Shown here piece by piece: positions 25,174-34,081 of a stretch of DNA of 64,000 nucleotides. The stretch lies in the NCBI GenBank assembly GCA_946408125.1, contig CAMJQW010000002.1, positions 1 to 64,000 on the forward strand. Reading direction: 5' to 3'. The position numbers were made by a program, and so were the translations under genes. Each line of letters opens with the position of its first letter. The first letter of the stretch is position 1. Source of the DNA: an uncultured Fibrobacter sp. Its GTDB lineage: Bacteria; Fibrobacterota; Fibrobacteria; Fibrobacterales; Fibrobacteraceae. Below the pieces are notes generated by a model. That model did not search any database and had not been told where the DNA came from. It saw only the letters and a list, made by a program, of their open reading frames with translations.

Positions 25174-26790
25174 ATGGATGTAGGAATGCAATTGGGGCAG
25201 AGCCAGCGTCTGGAGCAGAACATATCGCCCCAGATGCTTCAGTCGATTGCCATTCTGCAAAAGAATACGCTCGAACTCGAAACTGCCATCAAGCAAGAAA
25301 TCGAAAGCAACCCGCTGCTCGAGCTGGACGAATCGATGCCCGATGATTCCGTGGAATCTCCTTCCCAGGAAGAGGACGATTACGGCCAGGAACGGGAAGA
25401 ATCTATTTCCGAGATGGATTTCGAACGCGGCACGCTCGAGGACAGCGCCGACACGGATTACGATATTTACGAGAACTCCTCCGGTGAAGACTGGGTCAAG
25501 CGCCTGGAAGACGGCGCTAACGACGCGGATGCTCCCTTCAAGGATTTGAACGCCGCCCCGCAGGATGCCGACGAAGCCTGGGACCGCCCGCAGAAGGATC
25601 GTGACGCGAGCCTCCAGGACAGGCTCCGCGAACAGCTCCGCGAATGGAACGGCACGCACGAGCTTCTGGAACAGCTCCGGAAGTCGGGATGCACGGAAGG
25701 CCGGTTCCGCGAGCTGGTGGAATACCTCATCGATTCCCTCGACGAGAACGGCTTTTTGCAGAAGGCCGACGAGACCGCCATGACGAAGGTCCTCGCGGAC
25801 AACGACCGCTTTATCGTCGAGATTGAACGCGTGCTGCGCGACGAGATTCCGCTCGAGGTGGCGAGCCTTCCCGTGGCCGAAGCGATCCATGTGCTGCAGA
25901 GTTTCAAGCCGAGGGGCATCGGCGCCCGCAACCTCCGCGAAAGCTTCCTTATCCAGGCGATGGCCATCGACGATTTTCCCGAACTGGCGTTGAGGATCCT
26001 CCAGGACCATTTCGACGACCTGATGGCGCTCCGCTATGGAAAGATTGCGAAGGACATGGCGGTTTCGACCGAGCTTGTCCAGCAGGCGGTCGCCAACTTC
26101 TCGAGGCTTGCCCCGCATCCGGGTCTGCAGATTTCCGCGGGCCCGACGCAGGTGAAGGCGGCCGATATGAGCGTCGTTTTCAAGAACGGGCGCTACGAGG
26201 TGGAATGCTTCAAGCCGCCTGTCCAGAAACGCCTGCGCATCAACAGGACTTATGCCGAGATGCTGAACGACAAGCGCCTGAGCAAGAGCGACCGCGAGTA
26301 TATCCAGAGCAATCTTGCCCGTGCCAACGATTTCATCAAGTCTTTAGACAACCGCTTCAGCACCATGGAGCAGGTGATGCGCGCCATCGTGAAGCACCAG
26401 AAGGATTTCTTCAAGAAGGGCCCCGCCTTTTTAAAGCCGATGATCTTGCAGGATGTCGCCGAAGAAGTTGGCCGCGACCTCTCGACCATCAGCCGCGTGA
26501 CCAACGGCAAGTATGTGGAGACGCCCTACGGCATTTTCGAGCTGAAGCAGTTCTTTACCTCCGGGGTCAAGCAGGGGGCCTCCGCTACAGACGAGGTGGT
26601 GGGTTCTGCCCGCATTCTCGATGCCATCCGGGCGCTTGTGGACTCCGAGGACAAGAAAAAGCCCCTTTCGGACCAGGCCATTACCGAGGCTCTCGAGGCG
26701 CAGGGAATCCGGGTCGCCCGCCGGACCGTGGCCAAGTACCGCGAGGAAGAACTCAAGATTTTGCCCGCGAGGCTCCGGAAACAAGTGTAA
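25174..26790 (+). CDS. rpoN: RNA polymerase sigma-54 factor
   Basis: This 538-residue protein has the three sigma-54 regions. Region I is the Gln/Leu-rich activator-interacting part (MQLGQSQRLEQNISPQMLQSIAILQKNTLELETAIKQEIESNPLLEL). An acidic region II follows (~60-130). The core-binding and HTH domains end in DVAEEVGRDLSTISRVTNGKYVETPYGIFELKQFF and the RpoN box ARRTVAKYREE that reads the -24 element. The ATG at 25174 fits the family N-terminus; an in-frame TTG at 25156 overlaps lptB. I found no convincing -24/-12 promoter in this window. Confidence 0.96.
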   Translation: MDVGMQLGQSQRLEQNISPQMLQSIAILQKNTLELETAIKQEIESNPLLELDESMPDDSVESPSQEEDDYGQEREESISEMDFERGTLEDSADTDYDIYENSSGEDWVKRLEDGANDADAPFKDLNAAPQDADEAWDRPQKDRDASLQDRLREQLREWNGTHELLEQLRKSGCTEGRFRELVEYLIDSLDENGFLQKADETAMTKVLADNDRFIVEIERVLRDEIPLEVASLPVAEAIHVLQSFKPRGIGARNLRESFLIQAMAIDDFPELALRILQDHFDDLMALRYGKIAKDMAVSTELVQQAVANFSRLAPHPGLQISAGPTQVKAADMSVVFKNGRYEVECFKPPVQKRLRINRTYAEMLNDKRLSKSDREYIQSNLARANDFIKSLDNRFSTMEQVMRAIVKHQKDFFKKGPAFLKPMILQDVAEEVGRDLSTISRVTNGKYVETPYGIFELKQFFTSGVKQGASATDEVVGSARILDAIRALVDSEDKKKPLSDQAITEALEAQGIRVARRTVAKYREEELKILPARLRKQV

Positions 26791-26877
26791 AAATTTGTTG
26801 AATTTGCTCAAAATAAGGGATATTTCGGGATATATTCCAATTGAGACGATAAAGATTCCGAATTTTCGACAAAATGC

Positions 26878-26909
26878 TTGCTTTTTTCTGAAAAAAAGAT
26901 GTATATACT
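26878..26909 (+). promoter_or_regulatory. Putative promoter before hpf
   Basis: TTGCTT at 26878 and TATATA/TATACT at 26902-26909 are spaced about 18-20 bases apart in the 175-bp gap after rpoN. An extra promoter here would let the ribosome hibernation factor be induced separately from the Lpt genes. Confidence 0.4.
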
Positions 26910-26965
26910 CTAGATGCAAGGCGAAAGCCTAAAAATTGCCATCTTTATTTTACGGAGGTATCACA

Positions 26966-27283
26966 ATGGATATTCAGTTCTCTGCTCGCCACTTCAACGC
27001 TTCTGCCGGTCTCCAGGACCGCATCCAGGAAGAAATGGATAAGCTGGCCAAGTTTTACCCGAACATAACGGGCGCTTCCGTAATCCTTGACCACGAAGTG
27101 GAACACCTTCGTCACTGCGAAATTGCCGTGAGCATCACCGGCAACACCGTTGTCGCATCCGCGGACGAAGAAAATATGGGCAAGGCGGTCGACGTGACGC
27201 TGGAACGCATCAAGGTCCAGCTGAAGAAGGCCAACGACAAGCAGAATGATCACCGCGCTCAGCCGACAGCCAATCTGGTATAA
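26966..27283 (+). CDS. hpf: Ribosome hibernation promoting factor (short HPF/RaiA family)
   Basis: This 105-residue protein (MDIQFSARHFNASAGLQDRIQEEMDKLAKFYPNI...) has the beta-alpha-beta-beta-beta-alpha S30AE fold of HPF/YfiA. These proteins occupy the mRNA/tRNA channel of the 30S subunit in stationary phase. The helix containing TLERIKVQLKKANDK closes the domain. There is no long C-terminal dimerisation domain, so it is a short-form HPF. TACGGAGGTATCACA gives a near-perfect Shine-Dalgarno. The stop codon overlaps the hprK start. Confidence 0.93.
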   Translation: MDIQFSARHFNASAGLQDRIQEEMDKLAKFYPNITGASVILDHEVEHLRHCEIAVSITGNTVVASADEENMGKAVDVTLERIKVQLKKANDKQNDHRAQPTANLV

Positions 27284-28314
27284 TGGCAGAGTCTAAGCTG
27301 AAAGATCTCAAAGTTTTGCACCGGGAAAAACTCTCGGTGCGAGACTTTTTTTTCCGTTACGGGAAAGACCTGCAACTGGCGCTCCATTCGCCGGAGACGG
27401 ACCTGGACACGTTTATCGCGGAAGGCGGTATCCATCGTCCGGGCCTTGCCATGGCGGGCTATACGAACGTGTACAGCTCCCAGCAGATCCAGGTTGTAGG
27501 CCATACCGAATGGAACTATCTTGAATCGCTCGGGCATGAAGGCCGCGAACGCGTGTTCCGGAACCTGTCCGTTTTCAGGGCCCCGATGTGGGTCGTGACG
27601 CATGCGCAGATGCCGCACCCGGAACTCAAGGAGATGTGCGAGAAGCTTTCCATCCCGCTGTTCTCGACGACCCTTCATACATACGAGTTCAATAAGGTTG
27701 CCCAGCGCATCCTTGAAGAATTTTTCGCGCCGCACGCGATAATCCACGGAAGCCTCGTCGATGTCTACGGCGTCGGCATGCTTTTTGTGGGCGACAGCAA
27801 CGTGGGCAAGTCGGAATGCGTGCTGGACCTTGTCGAAAGTGGTCACCGCATGGTTGCCGACGACGTCGTGCATATCAGCCACATGGGCAACATCATTATC
27901 GGTCGCCCTGATCCGCTGATTAGGCACCACATGGAAATCCGTGGCGTGGGCATTATCGATATCCGCTCCATGTTCGGTATCCACGCTATCCGTAAGGTGA
28001 AAAAGATCGAAGTCATCGTCGAGCTGCAGCAATGGAGTCGCGACGTGTCGTACGACCGCACCGGCCTGAACGAAAGCGAGGAACTCGTGATGGGCGTTTC
28101 CATCCCGAAGATTGTCATCCCCGTGGCGCCCGGCAAGAACTTGACCGTGATTAGCGAAGTTATCGCGATGAATGCGCTCATGAAGTTGAACGGCCAGAAC
28201 GTGGCCGCCGATTTCAACGAGAGCCTGATGCAGAAGATCAAAGCGAAGGCGAAGGGCGAATACACCGATGACCTGCTAGACATGAACCCCCAGCAATGGT
28301 CTCCGTACGAGTAG
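27283..28314 (+). CDS. hprK: HPr kinase/phosphorylase
   Basis: This 343-residue protein phosphorylates and dephosphorylates a regulatory Ser of HPr or its relatives. The N-terminal lobe is followed by the P-loop GDSNVGKSECVLDLVESGHRMVADDVV and the family signature EIRGVGIIDIRSMFG. The P-loop has Asn where GxSGxGKS has Gly. The ATG overlaps the hpf stop by one base. In many beta-proteobacteria hprK sits in the same lptB-rpoN-hpf cluster with ptsN; ptsN is missing here and no HPr gene is visible. It presumably couples carbon status to regulation. Confidence 0.94.
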   Translation: MAESKLKDLKVLHREKLSVRDFFFRYGKDLQLALHSPETDLDTFIAEGGIHRPGLAMAGYTNVYSSQQIQVVGHTEWNYLESLGHEGRERVFRNLSVFRAPMWVVTHAQMPHPELKEMCEKLSIPLFSTTLHTYEFNKVAQRILEEFFAPHAIIHGSLVDVYGVGMLFVGDSNVGKSECVLDLVESGHRMVADDVVHISHMGNIIIGRPDPLIRHHMEIRGVGIIDIRSMFGIHAIRKVKKIEVIVELQQWSRDVSYDRTGLNESEELVMGVSIPKIVIPVAPGKNLTVISEVIAMNALMKLNGQNVAADFNESLMQKIKAKAKGEYTDDLLDMNPQQWSPYE

Positions 28315-28315
28315 C

Positions 28316-29233
28316 ATGAACCAGCTTCTAGAAAAGATAAAGTCGAATACCTTCCCGTTTATCGTGGCGGTGACGGTTCTGGTGGGCAGCAGCGCCGCCT
28401 GGTACTTGCTGCATCCGGCGAGCCCGTACCACGAGCGTTACGTGTTCGTGGTGCGTTACGAGTCCATCGGTACGCTTTCTCCGGGAAACCGCGTGGGCGT
28501 GCAGGGTATTACCAGGGGGCAGATCCTGAAGGTGGAACTGACCGATGATGCCGTTTACGTGACCGCCGAGGTTTTGGCCAGCACGAAGATTCCGAAGAAC
28601 TCGGAATTCCGCCTGATCATGTCGGGCCTTATGGGTGAGCGCGAGATGAGCGTCATCAGTGGGGATTCCCATGAATACATAGCCGATGGCGATACGGTCC
28701 GGGGCATTTTCGACAACGGGACTTCGGATATTTCGAAGGACCTTTTCGCGGCCCTCAATAGCCTGGAAGAGATCAAGAACAAGATGACCGCCTTCCGCGA
28801 TTCCCTTGTCGAGGGGAGCGCGGGCAAGCGTATCGACCGCATCGTCAAGAAGGGCAAGAACGTCATGAACGCGACGCAGGCGGTAGCCGACGACAGCGAG
28901 GCGGAAATCAACCAGGCGATCGAAAGGGGAAAGGCCGCCCTGGAGAGGGCCAAGGCTCTCGCCGAGTCCATTCCGGATCAGACGAACGCGACGCTTGCGA
29001 AGGCGGAAAAGTCCGTCGAGAAGGTTGATTCCTTGACGGCGAGCCTGGAGAGGCTTAAGAACGAAATGGATGCTATTTCGTCCAAATTGGACCATCAGGA
29101 TAACACGGTCGGCCTGATTGCTTCGGGCAAGGGCCGCGTTAATGACGAAATTGACGCGCTTGTGAAGGATACGGACGCCTTGATAGCCGATATCAAGAAA
29201 CGGGGTCTCCGGCTGAACGTGGATATTTTTTAA
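28316..29233 (+). CDS. MCE/MlaD-family lipid-transport protein
   Basis: This 305-residue protein has an N-terminal membrane helix (FPFIVAVTVLVGSSAAWYLL) and one MCE domain (YVFVVRYESIGTLSPGNRVGVQGITRGQILKVEL...VTAEVLASTKIPKNSEFRLIMSGLMGERE). About 170 residues of helical, coiled-coil C-terminus follow. MCE proteins form hexameric rings or tubes that carry phospholipids between the inner and outer membrane. It starts two bases after hprK. The usual MlaE/MlaF permease and ATPase are not adjacent, so its transporter partners lie elsewhere. Confidence 0.87.
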   Translation: MNQLLEKIKSNTFPFIVAVTVLVGSSAAWYLLHPASPYHERYVFVVRYESIGTLSPGNRVGVQGITRGQILKVELTDDAVYVTAEVLASTKIPKNSEFRLIMSGLMGEREMSVISGDSHEYIADGDTVRGIFDNGTSDISKDLFAALNSLEEIKNKMTAFRDSLVEGSAGKRIDRIVKKGKNVMNATQAVADDSEAEINQAIERGKAALERAKALAESIPDQTNATLAKAEKSVEKVDSLTASLERLKNEMDAISSKLDHQDNTVGLIASGKGRVNDEIDALVKDTDALIADIKKRGLRLNVDIF

Positions 29234-29295
29234 TATTACATGCTTTTTTTGGAAAAAAAAGATAGTTTAAAACGGATAAGAAAAAGGAGCGAGCT

Positions 29296-29769
29296 ATGGC
29301 TGAAAAGAAACCCGCGAAAATGAGCGATGCAGACCTTAAATTTTTTGAGGAGATGCTTATTGAGAAGCGTCGCCAGCTGGTGACCGCTCAGAGCGAATCC
29401 GAAAAGGCGAACGCGTTCCACGGACAGAAGAGCCAGGCCGGCGATGGCGGAGATTCCGACAGTGCGGATTCCGCGACCGACTACAACGCACTCGAAACGA
29501 CTTTCTCTTTGGCGGCTCGCGAAGGCAAGTACCTCGTGTATCTCGAAGAGGCGCTCCAGCGTATACGTAAGGGCACCTTTGGCGTATGTAAGGTGTGCAA
29601 GCGGCTTATCCCCAAGGCGCGCCTCATCGCGGTTCCGACGGCGACCAAGTGCGTGAACTGCAAGGAAGAGACGAAGAAGAAGGAACAGGAGAACAACCGT
29701 ATCGAGATGGCTCGCCTGTTCGCCGAAGAACAGCGCCGCGAACTCCAGAAGAAGAACGCGGGTCGCTAG
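29296..29769 (+). CDS. DksA/TraR-family zinc-finger transcription factor
   Basis: This 157-residue protein has an N-terminal coiled coil (FFEEMLIEKRRQLVTAQSESEKANAF), an acidic loop (GDGGDSDSADSATDYNALE) and a C4 zinc finger (CKVCKRLIPKARLIAVPTATKCVNCKE). DksA-type proteins enter the RNA polymerase secondary channel and act with ppGpp. The finger and loop acidic residues are intact. An additional helical tail of ~25 residues ends the protein. AAAAGGAGCGAGCT gives a strong Shine-Dalgarno. A terminator follows. Confidence 0.9.
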   Translation: MAEKKPAKMSDADLKFFEEMLIEKRRQLVTAQSESEKANAFHGQKSQAGDGGDSDSADSATDYNALETTFSLAAREGKYLVYLEEALQRIRKGTFGVCKVCKRLIPKARLIAVPTATKCVNCKEETKKKEQENNRIEMARLFAEEQRRELQKKNAGR

Positions 29770-29801
29770 TCTTTAGACTTTCTCAATTAACCATCAAGGA
29801 G

Positions 29802-29832
29802 TCCCGGCCGTATCGCCGGGATTCTTTTTTTT
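29802..29832 (+). terminator. Terminator after the DksA-like gene
   Basis: A 7-bp stem TCCCGGC/GCCGGGA with a six-base loop is followed by TTCTTTTTTTT. The T run reaches the stop codon of the convergent serine hydrolase gene. Confidence 0.85.
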
Positions 29833-30859
29833 ATAGCGCGCCGAAGAAGGCGTCGGCCAGCGAGGCGCGGAAGGCGTGGATGCGGTCTGCGTTTTGTTCC
29901 CTGTGCGGGTAGGTGAAGTTGCTGAGGAGCACGACGGCGGCGCCTGCGATGGGGTCTGCGACGATGCTCGCCCCGGTGAACCCGGTCTTTCCGAATGCAT
30001 GGGGCGACACGCGCGACCCCATGAACTTGCTCTGGGCAAGTTCCCAGCCGAGGGCTGTGCAGGCGCCCACGGCTTTGTCGAATGCGTTTTCGCTTACCAT
30101 CTTGAGGATTCCCTTCGGGCGGTCGTCCATCACCATCTTCACGAACTTGAGCAGGTCGGGTACGCAGCTGAACATGCCGGCACTTCCGACCGGATAGAGT
30201 TGGCGCAGCACCCAGGCGCTCTCGTCGTGGATTTCCCCGCATATCTCGCGCCCGCGGAAAGCGCATATTTCGGTCGGGGAAATTTCTTCTTTGGGAATCG
30301 GGTTCCAGTCCCGCGTGAGCGGATCCCAACCGCTGCGCGTCATGCCGAGCGGTTCAAAGAATTTTTCGCGGCCCTGCTGTTGCAGGTCCTTGCCCGTGAG
30401 CCGCTGGAGGACGATTCCCAGGAGTACGCTCGCCGGGTTCCCGTAGTTGAAATCCGCTCCGGGAGCCTTTTCGAATTTGTACGTGAAGAGCGCGTCGAGG
30501 ATTCCTTCGGGCGGAAGTTCCCGGAGCGTCTTCATCGGGACGCGGTAATCGAGGCTGTGCGTGAGCAGGTGGAAGATGCGGATGTCTTCGCGATAATTCG
30601 TATTAAGTTCGGGAATGTAGTCGATGACTTTCGTATCGACATCGAGTTTCCCTTCGAGGATGTAGTTCAGCGCAAGCGTCGACGTGGGGCATACCTTGGT
30701 GAGGCTTGCGATATCGAATACGGTGTTTTCGGGCGTGTTGTGCGCGATAATCCGGGTGGAACCGTCGGGCAAGATGAATCCGGCGACGGCCTTGCTGAAT
30801 ACGTCGGCCGCTTCCGCCTGTTCCAGGAGTCTTTCGATGTTGCTCTCGCTAAATGCCAT
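29831..30859 (-). CDS. Beta-lactamase-family serine hydrolase (class C / esterase type)
   Basis: This 342-residue protein has the three motifs of the beta-lactamase/DD-peptidase clan: SLTK near residue 52 (nucleophile Ser), YGN near 139, and HAFGKTGFTG near 285. No signal peptide is evident (it starts MAFSESNIERLLEQ), so it is probably cytoplasmic. That favours an esterase or peptide hydrolase over an antibiotic beta-lactamase. GGAGGTATCC is an excellent Shine-Dalgarno, and TATAAT precedes it. It diverges from the Nudix gene across 52 bases. Confidence 0.87.
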   Translation of the reverse strand: MAFSESNIERLLEQAEAADVFSKAVAGFILPDGSTRIIAHNTPENTVFDIASLTKVCPTSTLALNYILEGKLDVDTKVIDYIPELNTNYREDIRIFHLLTHSLDYRVPMKTLRELPPEGILDALFTYKFEKAPGADFNYGNPASVLLGIVLQRLTGKDLQQQGREKFFEPLGMTRSGWDPLTRDWNPIPKEEISPTEICAFRGREICGEIHDESAWVLRQLYPVGSAGMFSCVPDLLKFVKMVMDDRPKGILKMVSENAFDKAVGACTALGWELAQSKFMGSRVSPHAFGKTGFTGASIVADPIAGAAVVLLSNFTYPHREQNADRIHAFRASLADAFFGAL

Positions 30860-30911
30860 GGATACCTCCTTTCAAAATTATAGCAATAAAAAGATTGTTA
30901 TTTTATCGGTC

Positions 30912-31451
30912 ATGAAGGAAGAACAGATTGACATTCTGAATGCGGACGGTTCGCCGGCGGGTTATTCCTGCGGGCGCACGCGCGTGCATGCGGAAGGCCT
31001 TTGGCACCGCACGATTCATGTATGGGTTTTTAACCGCGAAGGCAAGATTCTTTTCCAGCTGCGGGCCCGCGTGAAGGAAAACAATCCCGGGCTCCTGGAC
31101 ACGAGTTGCGCGGGGCATATCTCTGCAGGCGATACCAGTGTGAATGCCGCCGTGCGCGAACTCCGCGAAGAACTGGGCGTGCATAAGAGTCCGCGCGACC
31201 TCGAATATCTATTCGAGGTCAAGTACTCGACCGTACTTAACGGCGGCAGCTATCTCGACAACGAATATTACGATGTCTACAGGACGACCCTCTCGGATGA
31301 AGAAGCTGCATCCCTCGTGCCGCAACCCGGCGAGGTCGACGATTTTGTCTGGATGACGCGCGATGAATTTTTCGCGAAGCGCAGGCTGCACCCCGAAAAG
31401 TTCGTATCGCACCCGAAGGATTACCAGTGGCTTATGGAGAATGCCCGATGA
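30912..31451 (+). CDS. Nudix hydrolase (YfcD/IPP-isomerase-like)
   Basis: This 179-residue protein opens with a strand pair typical of the YfcD-like branch (MKEEQIDILNADGSPAGYSCGRTRVHAEGLWHRTIHVWVFN). The Nudix box reads GHISAGDTSVNAAVRELREELGV, matching Gx5Ex7REUxEExGU except that the first Glu is Asp. The metal-binding REUxEE is intact. Members hydrolyse nucleoside diphosphates linked to other groups; the substrate is unknown. The ATG at 30912 is chosen because the open frame upstream only reads the divergent promoter. Its stop overlaps the patatin gene start. Confidence 0.88.
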   Translation: MKEEQIDILNADGSPAGYSCGRTRVHAEGLWHRTIHVWVFNREGKILFQLRARVKENNPGLLDTSCAGHISAGDTSVNAAVRELREELGVHKSPRDLEYLFEVKYSTVLNGGSYLDNEYYDVYRTTLSDEEAASLVPQPGEVDDFVWMTRDEFFAKRRLHPEKFVSHPKDYQWLMENAR

Positions 31452-32317
31452 CGATGTACAAGAATACGGCTCTCGTGCTTGAAGGCGGCGGAATGCTCGG
31501 TGCCTACCTGTCGGGCGTGCTCGACGTGATGCTCGATAATGGACTCAAGTTCGGCGGCTATGCCGGAACTTCGGCGGGCGCCACGCACCTGTGCAACTAC
31601 CTCTCCGAACAGCGCGATAGGAACAGGCGTGTCGACGTTATCCATTCGGCGAGCAAGCGCTACATGGGATGGGGCAACCTCATCCGCACCGGCGAATTCT
31701 TCGAAGTCGATTATTGCTACAGGCAGATTCCCTACGTGATAGATCCGTTCGATTTCGAGAAGTTCCGCGAGAACGCCGCTCAGTCCGATTTCTATGCCAC
31801 TGCAACGAATCTGGAAACGGGCGAGGGCGCCTACTTGCTGACCCGCGAACTCGACACGCCCGAAGGCATGGACAGGATCCGTGCCTCGGCATCGCTCCCG
31901 CTGCTGAGCCATATCGTGGAAGTCGACGGCATGAAGCTTGTGGACGGCGGTACCGCCGACAGCATCCCGTTCGAAATTATGGCGAAGAAGGGCTTCGAAA
32001 AACAGGTCGTCATCGTGACGCGCCCCGAGGGTTATGTCAAGGGACCGAATTCGCTGATTCCCCTGTTCAGGCTAATCTATCGCAAGTATCCGAAGTTTGT
32101 CGAGGCCTCGAAGAACCGCCATATCCGTTACAACCAGTGCTTGAAAACGCTTGACGAATGGTGCAAGCGCGGGACTACGTTCCGAATCCGCCCCAGTGCG
32201 CAGCTGAATGTCGCGCGTCTCGAGAAAGACAAGTCCAAGCTCGCGCGGCTCTACGACCTCGGCGTGAAGGACATGACCGCCCTCATGCCGGAGTTGATTG
32301 AATTCTTGGAAAAATAA
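31448..32317 (+). CDS. Patatin-like phospholipase
   Basis: This 289-residue protein has the patatin catalytic dyad: oxyanion loop EGGGMLGAY, nucleophile elbow GTSAGA (GxSxG), and DGG (in KLVDGGTADSIPF) for the catalytic Asp. It resembles the YjjU/RssA-type bacterial patatins, with no signal peptide, so it probably acts on membrane lipids from the cytoplasm. The ATG at 31448 overlaps the Nudix stop (ATGA). The next ATG two codons later is an alternative start. Confidence 0.92.
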   Translation: MTMYKNTALVLEGGGMLGAYLSGVLDVMLDNGLKFGGYAGTSAGATHLCNYLSEQRDRNRRVDVIHSASKRYMGWGNLIRTGEFFEVDYCYRQIPYVIDPFDFEKFRENAAQSDFYATATNLETGEGAYLLTRELDTPEGMDRIRASASLPLLSHIVEVDGMKLVDGGTADSIPFEIMAKKGFEKQVVIVTRPEGYVKGPNSLIPLFRLIYRKYPKFVEASKNRHIRYNQCLKTLDEWCKRGTTFRIRPSAQLNVARLEKDKSKLARLYDLGVKDMTALMPELIEFLEK

Positions 32318-32318
32318 T

Positions 32319-32570
32319 ATGTCGAAAGCGATTGCAAACCACAGATACCGACACTATAAGAAAGAGTCCATGGTCTATACCGTGATTACCGCCGATGCGC
32401 TTGATTGCGAGACGGTAAAACCGCTTGTAGTGTACCGCAGCGAATACTCGACGCCCGACCACCCGGAGGGGACGCTCTGGGTTCGAGACCGGGACGATTT
32501 TGAAAGCAAGGTGACGCTTCCGGACGGGTCCGTGGTCGACCGATTTACCGAAATATTTCTACCTTTGTGA
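32319..32570 (+). CDS. DUF1653 family small protein
   Basis: This 83-residue protein has the pattern YRHYKKESMVYTVI...ETVKPLVVYRSEY......TLWVRDRDDFESKV......RF, matching the DUF1653 domain (YRHxKG, LVVYxxLY, LWVRPxxxF). Function is unknown across the family. The ATG at 32319 follows the patatin stop by one base, so it is probably translated with it. It may be transcribed as the last gene of the Nudix-patatin unit. Confidence 0.8.
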   Translation: MSKAIANHRYRHYKKESMVYTVITADALDCETVKPLVVYRSEYSTPDHPEGTLWVRDRDDFESKVTLPDGSVVDRFTEIFLPL

Positions 32571-32603
32571 CATAAGAAAATCCCTCTTTGACAAGGAGTC
32601 TTT

Positions 32604-34076
32604 ATGGGTGGCTTTTGCGGAGTTGTTTCCAGGGAAGATTGCGTAAGCGACCTCTTCTTCGGTACCGACTACCATTCTCATCTTGGCACGCATCGCGGCG
32701 GCATGGCTGTATTGAATCCGAATGGAAAGTTCCATCGCTCGATTCACAATATCCAGAATACGCCGTTCCGCAGCAAGTTTGAACATGACCTCGCGTCTTT
32801 CTCGGGCAAGGTGGGAATCGGCGTCATTTCCGATACCGATCCGCAGCCGCTCGTCATGACGTCGAAGCTCGGGACTTTCGCCATCGTCACCGTCGGGCTC
32901 CTCACGAACATCGAGGAACTGAAGGACGAACTCTTCCGCAACAACTGCATGCAGCTGCAGTACTCGACGACGAGCGGCATGGTCGGCCCGACTGAAGTCG
33001 TGTCTGCGCTCATCGCGACCCGTGATTCTATTGTCGATGGCCTCAAGTATGTGCATGAAAAAGTGAAGGGCAGCTGCTCCATTCTTTTGATGGATAGCGA
33101 AGGCAAGTTCTACGCGAGCCGTGACCGCTGGGGACGCACGCCCATCGTGCTTGGCAAGAAGGATGGCGCGATGATTGCCGTTCAGGAAAGCTGCGCGCTC
33201 CAGAACCTCGGATTCGATTACGTACGTGACCTCGGTCCGGGCGAAATCGCGGAACTCACTCCCGATGGCGATACGACGCTCGTGCAGCCCGGCAAGAAGA
33301 TGGCCATCTGCTCGTTCCTCTGGGTCTATTATGGTTATCCCGCATCGAGCTACGAAGGCCGCAACGTAGAAATGACCCGCTACCGCTGCGGTTCCGCGCT
33401 TGCGAAGCGTACGCCGACTGAAGCGGACGCCGCCTGCGGTATTCCGGATTCCGGTACGTCGCATGCGCTTGGTTATGCGCACGAGGCCGGCATCAAGTTT
33501 GCACGCCCCTTCGTGAAGTACACTCCCACGTGGGCCCGCTCCTTCATGCCGCAAGACCAGAAGCAGCGTGAACGTGTCGCCTCCATGAAGCTTATCCCGA
33601 TTCCGGGACTCATCAAGGACCGCCGTCTCGTATTCTGCGACGACTCCATCGTGCGCGGTACCCAGCTCGGTAAGCAGGCCCTCAAGCTCTATTCGCTCGG
33701 GTGCAAGGAAACGCATATGCGTATCGCGTGCCCGCCGCTCGTTTATCCCTGCAAGTTCATCAACTTCTCCCGTTCCAAGAACGAGTACGACTTGATTACG
33801 CGTCGCTACATCCGCGACCAGGAAGGCGAAAATGCCGATGTCGAGAAGTACACTGATCCGGATGGCCAGCCCTACAAGGATATGGTCGAATACATCCGCA
33901 AGAAGCTGAACTTGACGACGCTTGCGTTCCAGCGCATCGACGACGTGATCCATGCTATCGGTCTTCCCGAAGACCAGCTCTGCACCTACTGCTGGAGCGG
34001 CAAGGACTACGCCGAAACGGGCGACTGCTTCCATTGCCCCTGCGAAGAATGCAGGAGCAAATCCGAAAAGAAGTAA
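32604..34076 (+). CDS. purF: Amidophosphoribosyltransferase (PurF-like)
   Basis: This 490-residue protein catalyses the first purine step, PRPP plus Gln to phosphoribosylamine. The N-terminal class II glutaminase would need removal of MGGF to expose Cys5 (CGVVSRED). ASRDRWGRTPIVLG and the PRPP loop RLVFCDDSIVRGTQL are clear. CPPLVYPC and CTYCWSGK correspond to the [4Fe-4S] ligand segments of the Bacillus-type enzyme. The C-terminus adds an unusual cluster CFHCPCEEC. The Shine-Dalgarno is AAGGAG. The enzyme is divergent from standard PurF, so a paralogue with a changed role is possible. Confidence 0.85.
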   Translation: MGGFCGVVSREDCVSDLFFGTDYHSHLGTHRGGMAVLNPNGKFHRSIHNIQNTPFRSKFEHDLASFSGKVGIGVISDTDPQPLVMTSKLGTFAIVTVGLLTNIEELKDELFRNNCMQLQYSTTSGMVGPTEVVSALIATRDSIVDGLKYVHEKVKGSCSILLMDSEGKFYASRDRWGRTPIVLGKKDGAMIAVQESCALQNLGFDYVRDLGPGEIAELTPDGDTTLVQPGKKMAICSFLWVYYGYPASSYEGRNVEMTRYRCGSALAKRTPTEADAACGIPDSGTSHALGYAHEAGIKFARPFVKYTPTWARSFMPQDQKQRERVASMKLIPIPGLIKDRRLVFCDDSIVRGTQLGKQALKLYSLGCKETHMRIACPPLVYPCKFINFSRSKNEYDLITRRYIRDQEGENADVEKYTDPDGQPYKDMVEYIRKKLNLTTLAFQRIDDVIHAIGLPEDQLCTYCWSGKDYAETGDCFHCPCEECRSKSEKK

Positions 34077-34081
34077 AGACC

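Noticed and set aside
25174-26965. Sigma-54 (-24/-12) promoters near rpoN or hpf
   Set aside because: I found no TGGCAC-N5-TTGC match in the intergenic regions I read.
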